Origin: Moorena sp. SIOASIH
Lineage (GTDB): Bacteria; Cyanobacteriota; Cyanobacteriia; Cyanobacteriales; Coleofasciculaceae
Direction: 5' to 3'
Length of the DNA stretch: 64,000 nt
Assembly: GCF_010671925.1 (NCBI RefSeq)
Contig: NZ_JAAHIH010000004.1
Span: 186,001-250,000 of the forward strand
The notes beneath the pieces are model-generated. The model was not told the origin of the DNA. It saw only the letters and a program-made list of their open reading frames with translations, and did no database searches. The position numbers and the translations under genes are program-made. The stretch's first letter is position 1, and every line of letters starts with the position of its first letter. Positions 8,634 through 17,168 of the stretch are shown here, one piece after another.

Positions 8634-9809
8634 ATGAGAAAAACTCTAACTAGGATTTCCCTGACCATAGGAATAGCCCTCCTACCGATTAGTGGTGCTG
8701 CAGTTGCTAGTGTTCCTCTGCAAGCGGTTCAACTAGATACTGTTCAGTTCAATGAGGATCCATTGGGTTTAGATGAACAGCTTTGGAAGCGTCCTGGTGG
8801 TCAGTCAGGGGACTGGCGAGCCATGTTGAAAGCCATAGACAATAGCTTGCGTTATCTGAAAACCCCTAGTGCGGCTAAAGCTTACCAAAACTATTCCGTA
8901 CCAGGAGTAACTCGCGATCGCGTCCGCCGTTCTCTAGTCCGTTTCCGCCAACTGCTGATCAAGTCCCCTACTCCTCAAGCGTTGCAAGCTGCTATCCAAC
9001 AAGAATTTGTCTTTTACAAGAGTGTGGGGAAGGACAATCAGGGAACTGTTGGGTTCACGGGTTATTTTGAGCCAGTGTATGCTGGGAGTCGCACACCTAG
9101 TGCTGAGTATCGCTATCCCCTTTACCGACTACCTTCTGATTTCCAACGTTGGCAAAAACCTCACCCAACCCGTGCGGCATTGGAAGGATGGGATGGTTTA
9201 GGTAAAAATAGCCCACTACGAGGGCAAGAACTAGTTTGGTTACGCGATCGCTTAGAGGCGTTTTTGGTTCACGTTCAGGGTTCAGCCCGAGTTAGAATGC
9301 CGGATGGCACCTTGATGAGTGTGGGCTACGCCGGTAAGACGAGTCATCCCTACACTAGTATCGGGCGACAACTGGTTAACGATGGCAAGATGGAGCTAGA
9401 AGGGCTAACCCTGCCTGCAGTGATCGATTATTTCCGCACGTCACCGACGGAACTGAGTCAATATTTACCCCGCAATAAAAGTTTTGTGTTCTTTCGGGAA
9501 ACCAGGGGGGCACCTGCTACCGGTAGTCTTGGTTTGCCAGTAATGGCTGAGCGCTCGATTGCTACGGATAAATCTATCATGCCTCCAGGAGCCTTGGCCC
9601 TTATCCAAACTAGTATTCCTTATCCCAATGCTGTGGGTCAGTTGGAATCTAGGCTGGTCAGTCGCTATGTCTTGGATCAGGATACTGGTAGTGCGATTAA
9701 AGGGCCGGGTCGAGTGGATATATTTATGGGTACTGGTAAATTGGCAGGTAATCGGGCAGGGCTGATTAATGATACAGGAGAGTTGTACTATTTGTTGCTT
9801 AAAAATTAA
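8634..9809 (+). CDS. mltA: Membrane-bound lytic transglycosylase A
   Basis: Cleaves glycan strands of peptidoglycan to 1,6-anhydro-muropeptides, outside the inner membrane. The mature part begins after a signal peptide (MRKTLTRISLTIGIALLPIS). The MltA domain follows (GFTGYFEPVYAGSR, near residues 145-158), then a C-terminal 3D-type domain with DTGSAIKGPGRVDIFMGTG, whose aspartates are the expected catalytic residues. The start is taken at ATG 8634, which gives a clean signal peptide; a GTG at 8613 would add seven residues. About 390 residues, normal. No typical lipobox cysteine is visible, so it may be periplasmic rather than a lipoprotein. Confidence 0.93.
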   Translation: MRKTLTRISLTIGIALLPISGAAVASVPLQAVQLDTVQFNEDPLGLDEQLWKRPGGQSGDWRAMLKAIDNSLRYLKTPSAAKAYQNYSVPGVTRDRVRRSLVRFRQLLIKSPTPQALQAAIQQEFVFYKSVGKDNQGTVGFTGYFEPVYAGSRTPSAEYRYPLYRLPSDFQRWQKPHPTRAALEGWDGLGKNSPLRGQELVWLRDRLEAFLVHVQGSARVRMPDGTLMSVGYAGKTSHPYTSIGRQLVNDGKMELEGLTLPAVIDYFRTSPTELSQYLPRNKSFVFFRETRGAPATGSLGLPVMAERSIATDKSIMPPGALALIQTSIPYPNAVGQLESRLVSRYVLDQDTGSAIKGPGRVDIFMGTGKLAGNRAGLINDTGELYYLLLKN

Positions 9810-9980
9810 GACCACAAAATAGTGCTGAAGCTTTAACTATAAACTTGAACTATTAAAAAAAACTTTAACTATCAAACTATACATAAAATTATACATAAAA
9901 ATTTACTCTAAAACACACCTGATCGCCTACATTACCCGTTGAAACTGAGAATAAAGGCTAAAAAAACGAGGTAGGTCAAT

Positions 9981-10199
9981 ATGAGTCGTTCTCAAGGGTC
10001 AAACCAAAATTATTTCAGTGAGCTTGATGTGGTTGCTGTGATGTTTTTCAGTTCTTTTGTACTTGGCTTTATTCCTATTAATATTGCTTTTAACCAAAAC
10101 CTACCAGTTAATGAGGATTTTGTCAATCCAACAGAAGTAGAACTTTGGGGGGTTGAACTTTCCCCCGGCTTAAAGCACGGGGGCAGCCCGTTAACCTAA
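9981..10199 (+). CDS. Small putative membrane protein
   Basis: A 72-codon frame with a good ribosome binding site (GAGGTAGG before ATG 9981) and one hydrophobic segment (VAVMFFSSFVLGFIPINIAF, residues 18-37). The last 13 codons lie inside a GC-rich hairpin repeat (10162-10183), so the original C-terminus has probably been replaced by repeat DNA. Convergent with and overlapping the stop of the solute-binding gene. No family recognised. Confidence 0.4.
   Translation: MSRSQGSNQNYFSELDVVAVMFFSSFVLGFIPINIAFNQNLPVNEDFVNPTEVELWGVELSPGLKHGGSPLT
10162..10183. repeat. GC-rich palindrome, convergent gene ends
   Basis: CCCCCGGCTTAAAGCACGGGGG folds into a five-pair GC stem between two converging genes. 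Similar palindromes border tnpB-type elements in cyanobacteria, so this may be a solo element end. It may also work as a bidirectional transcription barrier, though no T tract is present. Confidence 0.5.
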
Positions 10200-11842
10200 T
10201 TTCCCTTATCAATCTCCCACAGTGGCAATTGTTGAATTGGGTCTAACTGGACATTCTTTAACCCTGACTGGGCAAAAGCGTATTCCTTTGGTTGCCATAA
10301 GGGTATTAAGGGTACATCCTTTGCCAGCAGTTCTTGAATCTCCGCAAAAATCTGCTTTCGAGCGACTGGATCTGATTCCCGACGCTGTTGCTGAATCAGT
10401 TGATTCATGCGATCGCTATAATAAAACGACCCCTGAGAGCGACTGGCTCCGGCTTCACACCCTTTCCCAAGGGAACCTTTAGTACAACTGACTAAAGGCT
10501 GAATAAAGTTATCGGGGTCAGAAAAGTCAGGATACCAATCGACTAAGGCACTCTGATAAACTCCCTTACCTAGATTGCCAAAGAAATTCGCTGACTCCAC
10601 AGTTTGGGGCTGGATTTCCACAATTCCCCCAAGTTCCTGGGCAGCATATTCTTTCAGAAGACTGGCAAGTTGTTGCCGGGTTGCTGAACCTGAGGAATAC
10701 CAAATTTCTAATGTCAACGGATTGTCTTTCGTAAATCCCGCTTTGGCTAGCAGTTCTTTGGCTTTGGCAATATTACCGTCACCGTAGGCGTCTTTAAAGG
10801 TTGGCTTGGAGACATCAAAGCTAGTGGGAATGATACTAAAGGCTGGTGCAGCTTGGTTTCTTAGCACCCGTTCGTTGATCAGTGTACGATTAACAATCGC
10901 AGCGATCGCTTGTCTGACTTCTGGTTTATCCAACGGTGCCATCTGAGTATTGAGCACCATGTAGTTAATATTATTGCTGGGAGATTCTATGACTTGCCAA
11001 CCGCCAGAGGCTGCTCCTTTTTGCAAACTGAGGATTTGATCGGGATCTAAACTTTGATAACCAATGTCTACAGCACCAGTTTTGATGGAATTGAATAAAT
11101 TAGCGGAATTGGTGAGGATTTGAACGTTTAATCCCTGATTGGGGGGTTTTTTACCCCAATATTCTTCAAACACATCTAGGCGAATCCCATTTGGACTAAA
11201 CTTGACTAGCTTATACGGACCAGTGCCTACAAATTTGGTCGGTTCAAATTTACCACTACCAATTTCATAGGCATTGGGGGAAACAGCACAGGTTCCGGAG
11301 AAAGCTAACAGTGCTGGAAAGGCAGCGAAGGGATTTTTGAGTTTAATCGTGAGTTCGTACTCTCCAGACGGTTCAATGGAATCTACCAAACCTTCCAGTA
11401 GAGAAGAGGGCTTGCCACCATTTTCGATAAACCGACGCAGGGAAAATGCCATGGCTTCAGCGTTAAATGGGGTGTTATCATGAAAGACTACACCTTGGCG
11501 TAGGGGAATGGTGTAAGTTAAGCCATCCTTGCTGATGGTAGGCATAGCAGTTGCCAGTTGTGGCACTAATTCTGAAGTACCCAGCTTGTAGGTATAAAGG
11601 CGATCCCCTAAGCTGTAATGGATGTTACTAGCTGCTAGTTCGTAGGCATCGGCTGGATCGAGGGTTCTCGGTTTTAGGGTAGTACCAATGGTGAGTCTAT
11701 TACTGTTACTGGTGCTGGAGGAACCTGTCTGTTGATTGCTTGGAGAACCACCACAACTAATAATTAGGAAGCAGCTACAGAGGAATAAAGCTAGAAATTT
11801 GCTAGTTGAACAGTGTTTGCGGGATAGGGGAAACCAGTTCAT
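10196..11842 (-). CDS. ABC peptide-type solute-binding lipoprotein
   Basis: Periplasmic substrate-binding protein of family 5 (peptide/nickel/opine type), tethered by lipid. A signal peptide ends in a lipobox LIISC with the lipidated cysteine at C30, followed by a Ser/Thr/Asn-rich linker. The binding domain runs over the next 510 residues (typical segments LTYTIPLRQGVVFHD, VGTGPYKLVKF, and a C-terminal VPLIPLWQPKEYAF). 548 residues is the usual length. No permease or ATPase gene is adjacent, so its transporter partner must be encoded elsewhere. The substrate cannot be told from sequence. Upstream DNA (11843-12106) is AT-rich. Confidence 0.92.
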   Translation of the reverse strand: MNWFPLSRKHCSTSKFLALFLCSCFLIISCGGSPSNQQTGSSSTSNSNRLTIGTTLKPRTLDPADAYELAASNIHYSLGDRLYTYKLGTSELVPQLATAMPTISKDGLTYTIPLRQGVVFHDNTPFNAEAMAFSLRRFIENGGKPSSLLEGLVDSIEPSGEYELTIKLKNPFAAFPALLAFSGTCAVSPNAYEIGSGKFEPTKFVGTGPYKLVKFSPNGIRLDVFEEYWGKKPPNQGLNVQILTNSANLFNSIKTGAVDIGYQSLDPDQILSLQKGAASGGWQVIESPSNNINYMVLNTQMAPLDKPEVRQAIAAIVNRTLINERVLRNQAAPAFSIIPTSFDVSKPTFKDAYGDGNIAKAKELLAKAGFTKDNPLTLEIWYSSGSATRQQLASLLKEYAAQELGGIVEIQPQTVESANFFGNLGKGVYQSALVDWYPDFSDPDNFIQPLVSCTKGSLGKGCEAGASRSQGSFYYSDRMNQLIQQQRRESDPVARKQIFAEIQELLAKDVPLIPLWQPKEYAFAQSGLKNVQLDPIQQLPLWEIDKGN

Positions 11843-12106
11843 GCTTTGGTAATTGTGATTAGCTACAAGTAATTTCTTATCGTAGCTATCTTAGAACCAA
11901 TTTCAAAAAATCTAGCGTTGTAGAATACAGCGATGATTGATGGAGAGGGGGGTTCTTCCGTAATTAGTATGCTAATTTAGCATAAAAAATAAATTATCAA
12001 AATATCAAAGCTATATAACGTAGTAGGTTTATTTAATTTAATCTAACAGTTTAGCATAACAGGTACCGAATAGCCATATTATTTAATCCTCAATCCTAAG
12101 TATTGA
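11843..12106. other. AT-rich spacer
   Basis: Contains the promoter region of the solute-binding gene on the minus strand and ends at the border of the tnpB element. No gene or notable structure seen. Confidence 0.5.
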
Positions 12107-12294
12107 CACTCCCCGTCCTAGAAGAACGGGGATTCTTTGATCAACGAGGTCACTTGCTTCTTCAGACCGGAATCAGAAGAAGTAGAGGCGTCCTCTCCTA
12201 AAGCGTTGGGATCGATGATCCAGGTTCCGGTGTGCCCCACCGTACCCAAGGCTGTTACGGTCGATGCCTGGTATTATCCAGGGCACCTCCGCTT

Positions 12295-12330
12295 CAGAAC
12301 TGGACGTGAAACTTTCGCCTCATCCAGCTC
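12295..12330 (-). ncRNA. Group II intron domain V
   Basis: On the minus strand the segment starts GAGCTGGATGAGGCGAAAG and ends CACGTCCAGTTCTG. It folds into the conserved domain V hairpin with a GAAA-type terminal loop and paired ends GAGCTGGA / TCCAGTTC. This is the catalytic core of the ribozyme. A domain VI-like hairpin (GCCTGG/CCAGGC type) follows at 12258-12290. Confidence 0.88.
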
Positions 12331-12340
12331 CTGAGTATCC

Positions 12341-13876
12341 TCAACCTTTCGGCTTGCCTAACGGCAGGCTCCAGTGGATTTCTTGGTGGCAGCTTTGATG
12401 TACTGCCATTAGGTTCTTTTGCTTCCAATTGTCGTGGTTTCCATCGATGTGATGAAGATGTACATATTCGTCGCTTAGGAACCTATGTCCGCAATGTCCA
12501 CAGGAATGGTTTTGCTTTTTCAAAGCTTTAGAGGTAGCATCGTCGTATAATATGGAGTTCCTCAAACTCCAATAGACTAGGTCTCCATCGTAGGGGGACT
12601 TAGTCCCTTTAACGTTTACGTGTTGATTTTGTTCATACCCTACTGCTGGGAAGCCTTTCTTACATAGTTCATTGGCTCTATACCGGTTTACTTTCTTTTC
12701 CTTTCGGAATTTACGGTTTGTGGTTTTATTCATGAACCATAAACTATCTCGGGAACTGCTCATGTCGCAGCTTTTATGGTAATTCCTCCATCCGCGCACG
12801 ATTGGAGCTAATTTTTGGGCTTTTACTTCAGCGCCATAGTTCGAGTTGTTGACCACGGCTTTAATCTTCTTTCGGATGTTCCGATGGTTTTCCACTGAGG
12901 GAATACATCGGAATTTTCCGTTTTTCTGGACTCTCATATGCCAGCCGAGGAAGTCAAATCCGTCTGTCGTTTTGGTCAGCTTGGTCTTTTCTTGATTTAC
13001 CTCTAAGCCCCTTTGGGCTAGGAAGTTTCTCACTTTATCTAAAATCTTCTCAGCGTTGTCTCTAGGCTTAAGAATAAACACCATGTCATCCGCGTATCGG
13101 ATGCTGGGGTGGATGTTTTCTATTCCGTCAAGCGCAATATTGGCTAAGAGTGGACTAACCACCCCACCTTGGGGCGTGCCTTGCTCCGGGAATTCCGGAT
13201 TGATGCCTGCTTTTAGACATCTGAATATCCCCATCTTCAGACCCGCAGGTGCTAGCAATCTATCCATAATGGAGCTATGGGAGATGCGGTCAAAGCATTT
13301 CTTGATGTCTAGTTCGATTACCCTCTTTTTAATGCCGTTGCTGTTTGATTTTAGGTGTAGGAACAGGCGCTTTTGTGCGTCTTGGGCACTTCGGCCTGTC
13401 CTGAATCCGTAGCTGTCGGCACTGAATGTGGCCTCATGGGCTGGTTCGAGAGCATACTTGGCTAGACATTGCCACGCTCTGTCTTGGATTGTCGGTACTT
13501 TCAACATTCTCGTACCCCCATTTTTCTTGGCTATGGGTATTGCCCTTAAGCCTTGGTGCGTCCAGTTTTCCGCACTGGATACTAGTTTTTTAAGTACCTC
13601 GAACCGTTCTTTGTAGGATAAGGATGATTTTCCGTCTACTCCTGCGGTTCTTTTTCCAAGATTTAGCTGTGTCACTTGACGGATTGCCAGCATTTGTGCT
13701 GAGCGGGATTTCAGAATTAGTTTTTGTAAAGACCGCGCCTTTCTCAGGTCACCATCTCGAACTGCTTTATACACTCGCTTTTGTAGGCGGAAAAGGTTCC
13801 GGCGGAGTTGCTTCCACTTTTGACTTTTCCAGAGGTCACTATATCTATTTGACATGTGTCTACCCGTGCTCTTCAT
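12341..13876 (-). CDS. Group II intron reverse transcriptase/maturase
   Basis: Intron-encoded protein that assists splicing and copies the intron into DNA. 511 residues. The reverse-transcriptase core has QGGVVSPLL (residues 236-244) and the catalytic YADD (261-264). A maturase X domain follows, with the KLAPIVRGWRNYH region. At the C-terminus an HNH endonuclease domain is complete, with two CxxC pairs (CGHCG ... HQSC) and HLHHIDGNHDN. All catalytic residues are present and the frame is unbroken, so the protein could be active although its host gene is dead. Encoded in intron domain IV, same strand as tnpB. The start at 13876 is the first in frame; an internal ATG at residue 8 is possible. 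Confidence 0.93.
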   Translation of the reverse strand: MKSTGRHMSNRYSDLWKSQKWKQLRRNLFRLQKRVYKAVRDGDLRKARSLQKLILKSRSAQMLAIRQVTQLNLGKRTAGVDGKSSLSYKERFEVLKKLVSSAENWTHQGLRAIPIAKKNGGTRMLKVPTIQDRAWQCLAKYALEPAHEATFSADSYGFRTGRSAQDAQKRLFLHLKSNSNGIKKRVIELDIKKCFDRISHSSIMDRLLAPAGLKMGIFRCLKAGINPEFPEQGTPQGGVVSPLLANIALDGIENIHPSIRYADDMVFILKPRDNAEKILDKVRNFLAQRGLEVNQEKTKLTKTTDGFDFLGWHMRVQKNGKFRCIPSVENHRNIRKKIKAVVNNSNYGAEVKAQKLAPIVRGWRNYHKSCDMSSSRDSLWFMNKTTNRKFRKEKKVNRYRANELCKKGFPAVGYEQNQHVNVKGTKSPYDGDLVYWSLRNSILYDDATSKALKKQNHSCGHCGHRFLSDEYVHLHHIDGNHDNWKQKNLMAVHQSCHQEIHWSLPLGKPKG

Positions 13877-14700
13877 CAGTTTTGTGTACTCTGGATACCC
13901 GCCACCAGTTTAATGATGGCATCCTACCCGACAGTGGGGATTGAGTTTGGCATAACTTACCGAGGCTCGACTACACCTCAGACCCATATTTGCTGTCGTT
14001 TTTACTCGTTCCATCTATCAGATTGTTTTGGTGATTTAGGGCAGTCCAATTTGCCTACCCCCTTCTCAGAGATTACAGCTATCGAAAAGATAACGCTGTG
14101 AGAATGAGAGGGTCAAGTCGCACATTTTTCATTCCAGATTGTGGCTTCATCCTTAGACACTTTTCTAGGACTAGTTTTACCCATGTCACCTCCCCGTTAG
14201 CGCCAGTGATACCTATCTGCTTCGGTTCTGATTGCGCCCTGGTGCCAGCTTCACTCTGCGGAGTTGCCGCTCGCTCGGTGTGGCCAAGATAGGGAGTCAC
14301 TTGTCTCTTCAAGGGGTGGGTTTTCACCACCATCCGAAAGACAGTTAGAACTTTGAGGTGTTTTTAACCTCGCGAGTCCCCTAGCTCATACCCCTCCAGT
14401 CGCTGGAGGCTCCTAGCTAGAACGAGCCGCACCTTTTCAAAATATTGATGGCAGCGTTATGGTCTCTATCCAGCTCGCACCCACATTCACAGACATGAGT
14501 TCGAGTTGATAACGACTTTTTGACTACTTCACCACAGTTGGAGCAATTCTGACTAGTATAAGCAGGATTAACTGCTACAGTTTGCTTGCCAAATTTGGTG
14601 CCAAAATACTCCAGCCATTTTCTAAATTGATACCAACCTGCATCATTAATAGATTTAGCGAGGCAATGATTTTTTACTAAATTTCTGACCCTTAAATCTT

Positions 14701-14729
14701 GCCTTACGGCACGCTTCGCGAACGTAGGC
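14701..14729. repeat. Palindromic mini-insertion C in tnpB
   Basis: Relative to an intact tnpB frame, 22 extra bases (14701-14722) sit between the codons for AY and ED and shift the frame. The segment has imperfect terminal inverted repeats, GCCTTACG and CGTAGGC, around CGCTTCGCGAA. It is related to insertions A and B by the TTCGCGAA / CTACGCGAA core. Confidence 0.75.
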
Positions 14730-14780
14730 GACCACGTCGTTAGAGTGGATTACGCAACGTGCAAGTCTCTTTGCATGTTC

Positions 14781-14807
14781 TATGCGCTACGCGCAGGCTT
14801 CGCCAAC
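14781..14807. repeat. Palindromic mini-insertion B in tnpB
   Basis: 27 bases inserted in frame between RQR and EHAKR of TnpB, adding nine codons including the stop TAG at 14787-14789. Contains the GCGCTACGCGC and GGCTTCGCC palindromes. Confidence 0.72.
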
Positions 14808-15162
14808 ACGCTGCCTACTTATTTTAAGGTGCTCTCTGCCTAGTCTATTAATGGCGCGCTTCCGATTGGATGAGCCTTTATTCTTGCGAGAAACTCTGCG
14901 CTGATAAAATTTTAGACGCTTCTCTCCTTTTCGATAAAACCTTGGATTTGCTTCTGTATTTCCCTTTGAGTCGGTATAGAATTCTTTTAGACCTACATCT
15001 AAACCAATGTTGGTATGAGAGGGTTCTAAAGATTCCTTCACATCAACCTTGACACAGAACTGAACATAGTAACCATCCGCACGACGAACCAACCTAACTC
15101 GCGCATAGCAGTTCTTGGTCGTAACGCCACAACTCCCAAGTTCCCTTGAGCTTAAGTTTTCC

Positions 15163-15186
15163 GTTCGCGTAGCGTGACCGAAGGTC
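15163..15186. repeat. Palindromic mini-insertion A in tnpB
   Basis: 24 bases, in frame, adding eight residues (DLRSRYAN) between KKGI and GKLK in TnpB. Contains GACCTTCGGTC and CTACGCGAA. Absence is inferred from the continuity of family-like sequence on both sides. Confidence 0.6.
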
Positions 15187-15829
15187 AATCCCTTTTTTAT
15201 CAGTAAAGTTAATAGACTTAGTGTCAGGTGAAAGTTTCCAGCCAGATGTCTTGTACTCAACTGACCTGGAGAATTTCTTGAACTTGGGATAACCCTTCTT
15301 CCCAGGAACTTGTTTTTTGCAATTGTCGTAAAACCTAGAAATGGAGTTGTAAGCTCTTTCCACTGAAGCCTGACAGGCATGAGAGTTTAAGTCTTTAACA
15401 AAAGAATACTCAGCCCTAAGCCACGTATTATGGCGATACAGGTCTTTTTGTCCTACACCTTTATTGTCCATCCAATAACGAATGCACTTATTGCGCACGA
15501 ACTGACCAGTACGTATCGCCTCATCAATACCGGCATATTGAGTTTTATTCCCTTTGACCTTAAACTCTAAGACGATCATTTTGACGTGGAACAACTCTAC
15601 GTAACATTATAACACAAAAAAAATAAAGCCGTCCTAGAAGGACGGGGCTTGAGACCCAAATTTTTTGGTCAAACACAAGCTGATAGCTGACAACTGACTA
15701 ATTTGTGAAGAATTGTTACAAAAAAACCTACTTTAGTATAAAAACAGCCAGCTTAACCTGAATAACTAATTAGATCCCATAACTCCTAGCTAACTACCGT
15801 TGGATGAAAACACTCCCCCACTTACTAAA

Positions 15830-15865
15830 CTCAGCACTCAGCACTCAGCACTCAGCACTCAGCAC
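15830..15865. repeat. STRR heptamer array (CTCAGCA)
   Basis: About five copies of the heptamer CTCAGCA in tandem. Because it lies in the first codons of an open frame that otherwise begins at 15804, it argues that the real start of the next gene is downstream. Confidence 0.8.
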
Positions 15866-15914
15866 TATTCTCAAATCGGGATTTAATGGGAATATCAAAC
15901 ACAGGTATGGCGAT

Positions 15915-17081
15915 ATGTGGCAACCCAAAATAAAACATCTTACCCCAGAGCAAGAGACTTTAATTTCAAAATATAAAGAAAAGTGGCACAATTTATCTTT
16001 ATTGACTGGAGCCATTGATCGTCACGAAGCAACAGTAGCCATCAACGCTGCCTATACAGCCATTGGCAAACCAGTACCAGATATTGTTTTTTGTGATAGC
16101 CCTTACGGTTTTTTTAAAATTCTCCTCAACCAACTCCAGCAACACATTGACAGCCAACTAAAGAGTCAACTCCAGCCAAGACTGGAGAGTCAATTGATCA
16201 ATCAACTACGGCAACATCTCAAAACCCAACTCGGCAAAGAACTCCAACAAGAGCTACTCTACCAACTCGGGCGAAAGCTTAACATTAAACGGATTAGCCG
16301 TCAACTTGAAGAGAAACTGTGGCAACCCTTGGACACTTCCATGGGAACCCAACTACACAGGCAATTGCAAAACCAATTGTTATATGAACTAGATACCTCA
16401 ACAGTTAGTCAACAGCGAATTCGACTGGGCTTGCAAGTACTTGAACAACTTGGGACTGAATTGAGACTATTCATGTCACCCTTATACTGGAGTATTTACA
16501 GTAGTCGGTTTGACTTTTATATTTCCGTCCTAAATTGCCCTCACCATCAAAACACATGGCAAATATTCCAATCCCTAGTCAAACACTGTAGTTGGATCTT
16601 CCCATTTCAAAACATCTGCTTCGTTTGCGATCGCCCAACCAAGCTCTCATTTGACACTCAACACCGCCTTCATAGAGAAGGACAGCCAGCCATGGAGTTT
16701 GCCGATGGTTTCAGCCTATACTCCTATCACGGCGTGACCATACCAGAAAAATACGGTAAACTCAACCCCAACCAGTGGCAAGCTGGGTGGCTTTTAGAAG
16801 AACCCAACGCTGAACTTAGGCGAGTCCTAATTGAGGGGATTGGTTACGCCCGAATTTGCCAAGACCTAGAAGCACAGCAATTAGATTCCTGGCAAGAATA
16901 CACCCTATTAAAAATTAATAACGATATCGATATCGAGCCAATTTTTATACTCAAGATGACTTGTCCTAGCACCAACTTTGTTCACATTATGCGAGTGCCA
17001 CCTCATGTAGAATCAGCCCGTGAGGCAATTCGCTGGGTAAATTGGAATACTGATCCAGAGGAATTTTTAGTCCAGACTTGA
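15915..17081 (+). CDS. DUF6745-like cyanobacterial protein
   Basis: The C-terminal 170 residues (FSLYSYHGVTIPEKYGKL..., ending EAIRWVNWNTDPEEFLVQT) match a cyanobacterial family of unknown function (DUF6745, from memory). The middle (about residues 60-150 from ATG 15915) is unusually Gln/Leu-rich, with QL repeats every 4-8 residues, suggesting a long amphipathic or coiled helix. I start at ATG 15915 (MWQPKIKHLTPEQE) because the frame upstream, open from 15804, is built from a heptamer array and has no ribosome binding site. Stands alone on the plus strand between the tnpB element and a repeat element. Function unknown. Confidence 0.75.
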   Translation: MWQPKIKHLTPEQETLISKYKEKWHNLSLLTGAIDRHEATVAINAAYTAIGKPVPDIVFCDSPYGFFKILLNQLQQHIDSQLKSQLQPRLESQLINQLRQHLKTQLGKELQQELLYQLGRKLNIKRISRQLEEKLWQPLDTSMGTQLHRQLQNQLLYELDTSTVSQQRIRLGLQVLEQLGTELRLFMSPLYWSIYSSRFDFYISVLNCPHHQNTWQIFQSLVKHCSWIFPFQNICFVCDRPTKLSFDTQHRLHREGQPAMEFADGFSLYSYHGVTIPEKYGKLNPNQWQAGWLLEEPNAELRRVLIEGIGYARICQDLEAQQLDSWQEYTLLKINNDIDIEPIFILKMTCPSTNFVHIMRVPPHVESAREAIRWVNWNTDPEEFLVQT

Positions 17082-17168
17082 GTCCAACTCAGGTTAATAT
17101 CAAGTGGTTAATACCAAAGTTACCTTCAAAGATAGCACCATTCCCCATCAGCAGGGATAAGAGGGAGC

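Larger units (their letters stand above)
12254..14432 (-). mobile_element. Group II intron, complete, boundaries resolved
   Basis: Self-splicing ribozyme and retroelement. The 5' end at 14432 (minus strand) reads GTGCGGCTCG, matching the GUGYG start of group II introns. The 3' end at 12254 reads ...CGTAAC, with the usual AY ending. Removing 14432-12254 fuses AAAAG to AGCC and restores the TnpB frame exactly, which fixes both ends. About 556 nt precede the encoded maturase (domains I-III plus part of IV). Domain V is at 12295-12330 and domain VI follows at about 12258-12290. Length is 2179 nt, typical for ORF-bearing bacterial introns. Confidence 0.9.
12118..15579 (-). pseudogene. tnpB: TnpB transposase/nuclease pseudogene, intron-split
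   Basis: RNA-guided RuvC-like nuclease of IS605-type elements. Segments are readable from ATG 15579 (MIVLEFKVKG) to the stop at 12118-12120. The RuvC motifs can be seen: GLDVGL, E of the AYEDLRV segment once an insertion is removed, and ELDRDHNAAIN after a four-cysteine zinc ribbon (NCSNCG, CECGCELD). Damage: a one-base-type frameshift near 15095-15130, a 24-bp in-frame insertion at 15163-15186, a 27-bp insertion bringing an in-frame TAG at 14787-14789, and a 22-bp frameshifting insertion at 14701-14722. A group II intron (12254-14432) interrupts the gene after NILK. Joining 14433 to 12253 restores NILKRALGTVGHTG and the family-typical tail. Not functional as read. Confidence 0.9.
12107..15650 (-). 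mobile_element. Decayed IS200/IS605-type tnpB element with nested intron
   Basis: A tnpB-only (IS605/IS1341-like) transposon read on the minus strand. The outer borders are judged from two similar subterminal hairpins sharing CGTCCTAGAAG. The right end at 12111-12131 has an 8-bp stem with loop TTCTA overlapping the tnpB stop. The left end at 15629-15645 has a 6-bp stem CCGTCC/GGACGG. No tnpA is present. The element contains the disrupted tnpB, three palindromic mini-insertions and a 2179-bp group II intron. Without the intron it would be about 1.37 kb, normal for this class. Exact outer ends are uncertain by several bases. Confidence 0.8.

Noticed and set aside
14101..14123. GTGCGACTTG on the minus strand as the 5' end of the group II intron
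   Set aside because: It looks like an intron start, but it would leave only about 250 nt before the maturase and would not restore the TnpB frame. The GTGCGGCTCG at 14432 does both.
15131..15862. Regular repeats as possible CRISPR arrays (also 28996-29072, 54939-55195, 59992-60420)
   Set aside because: Units are contiguous or 7-18 bp without unique spacers of about 30-40 bp, and no cas gene is near. They are STRR or minisatellites.
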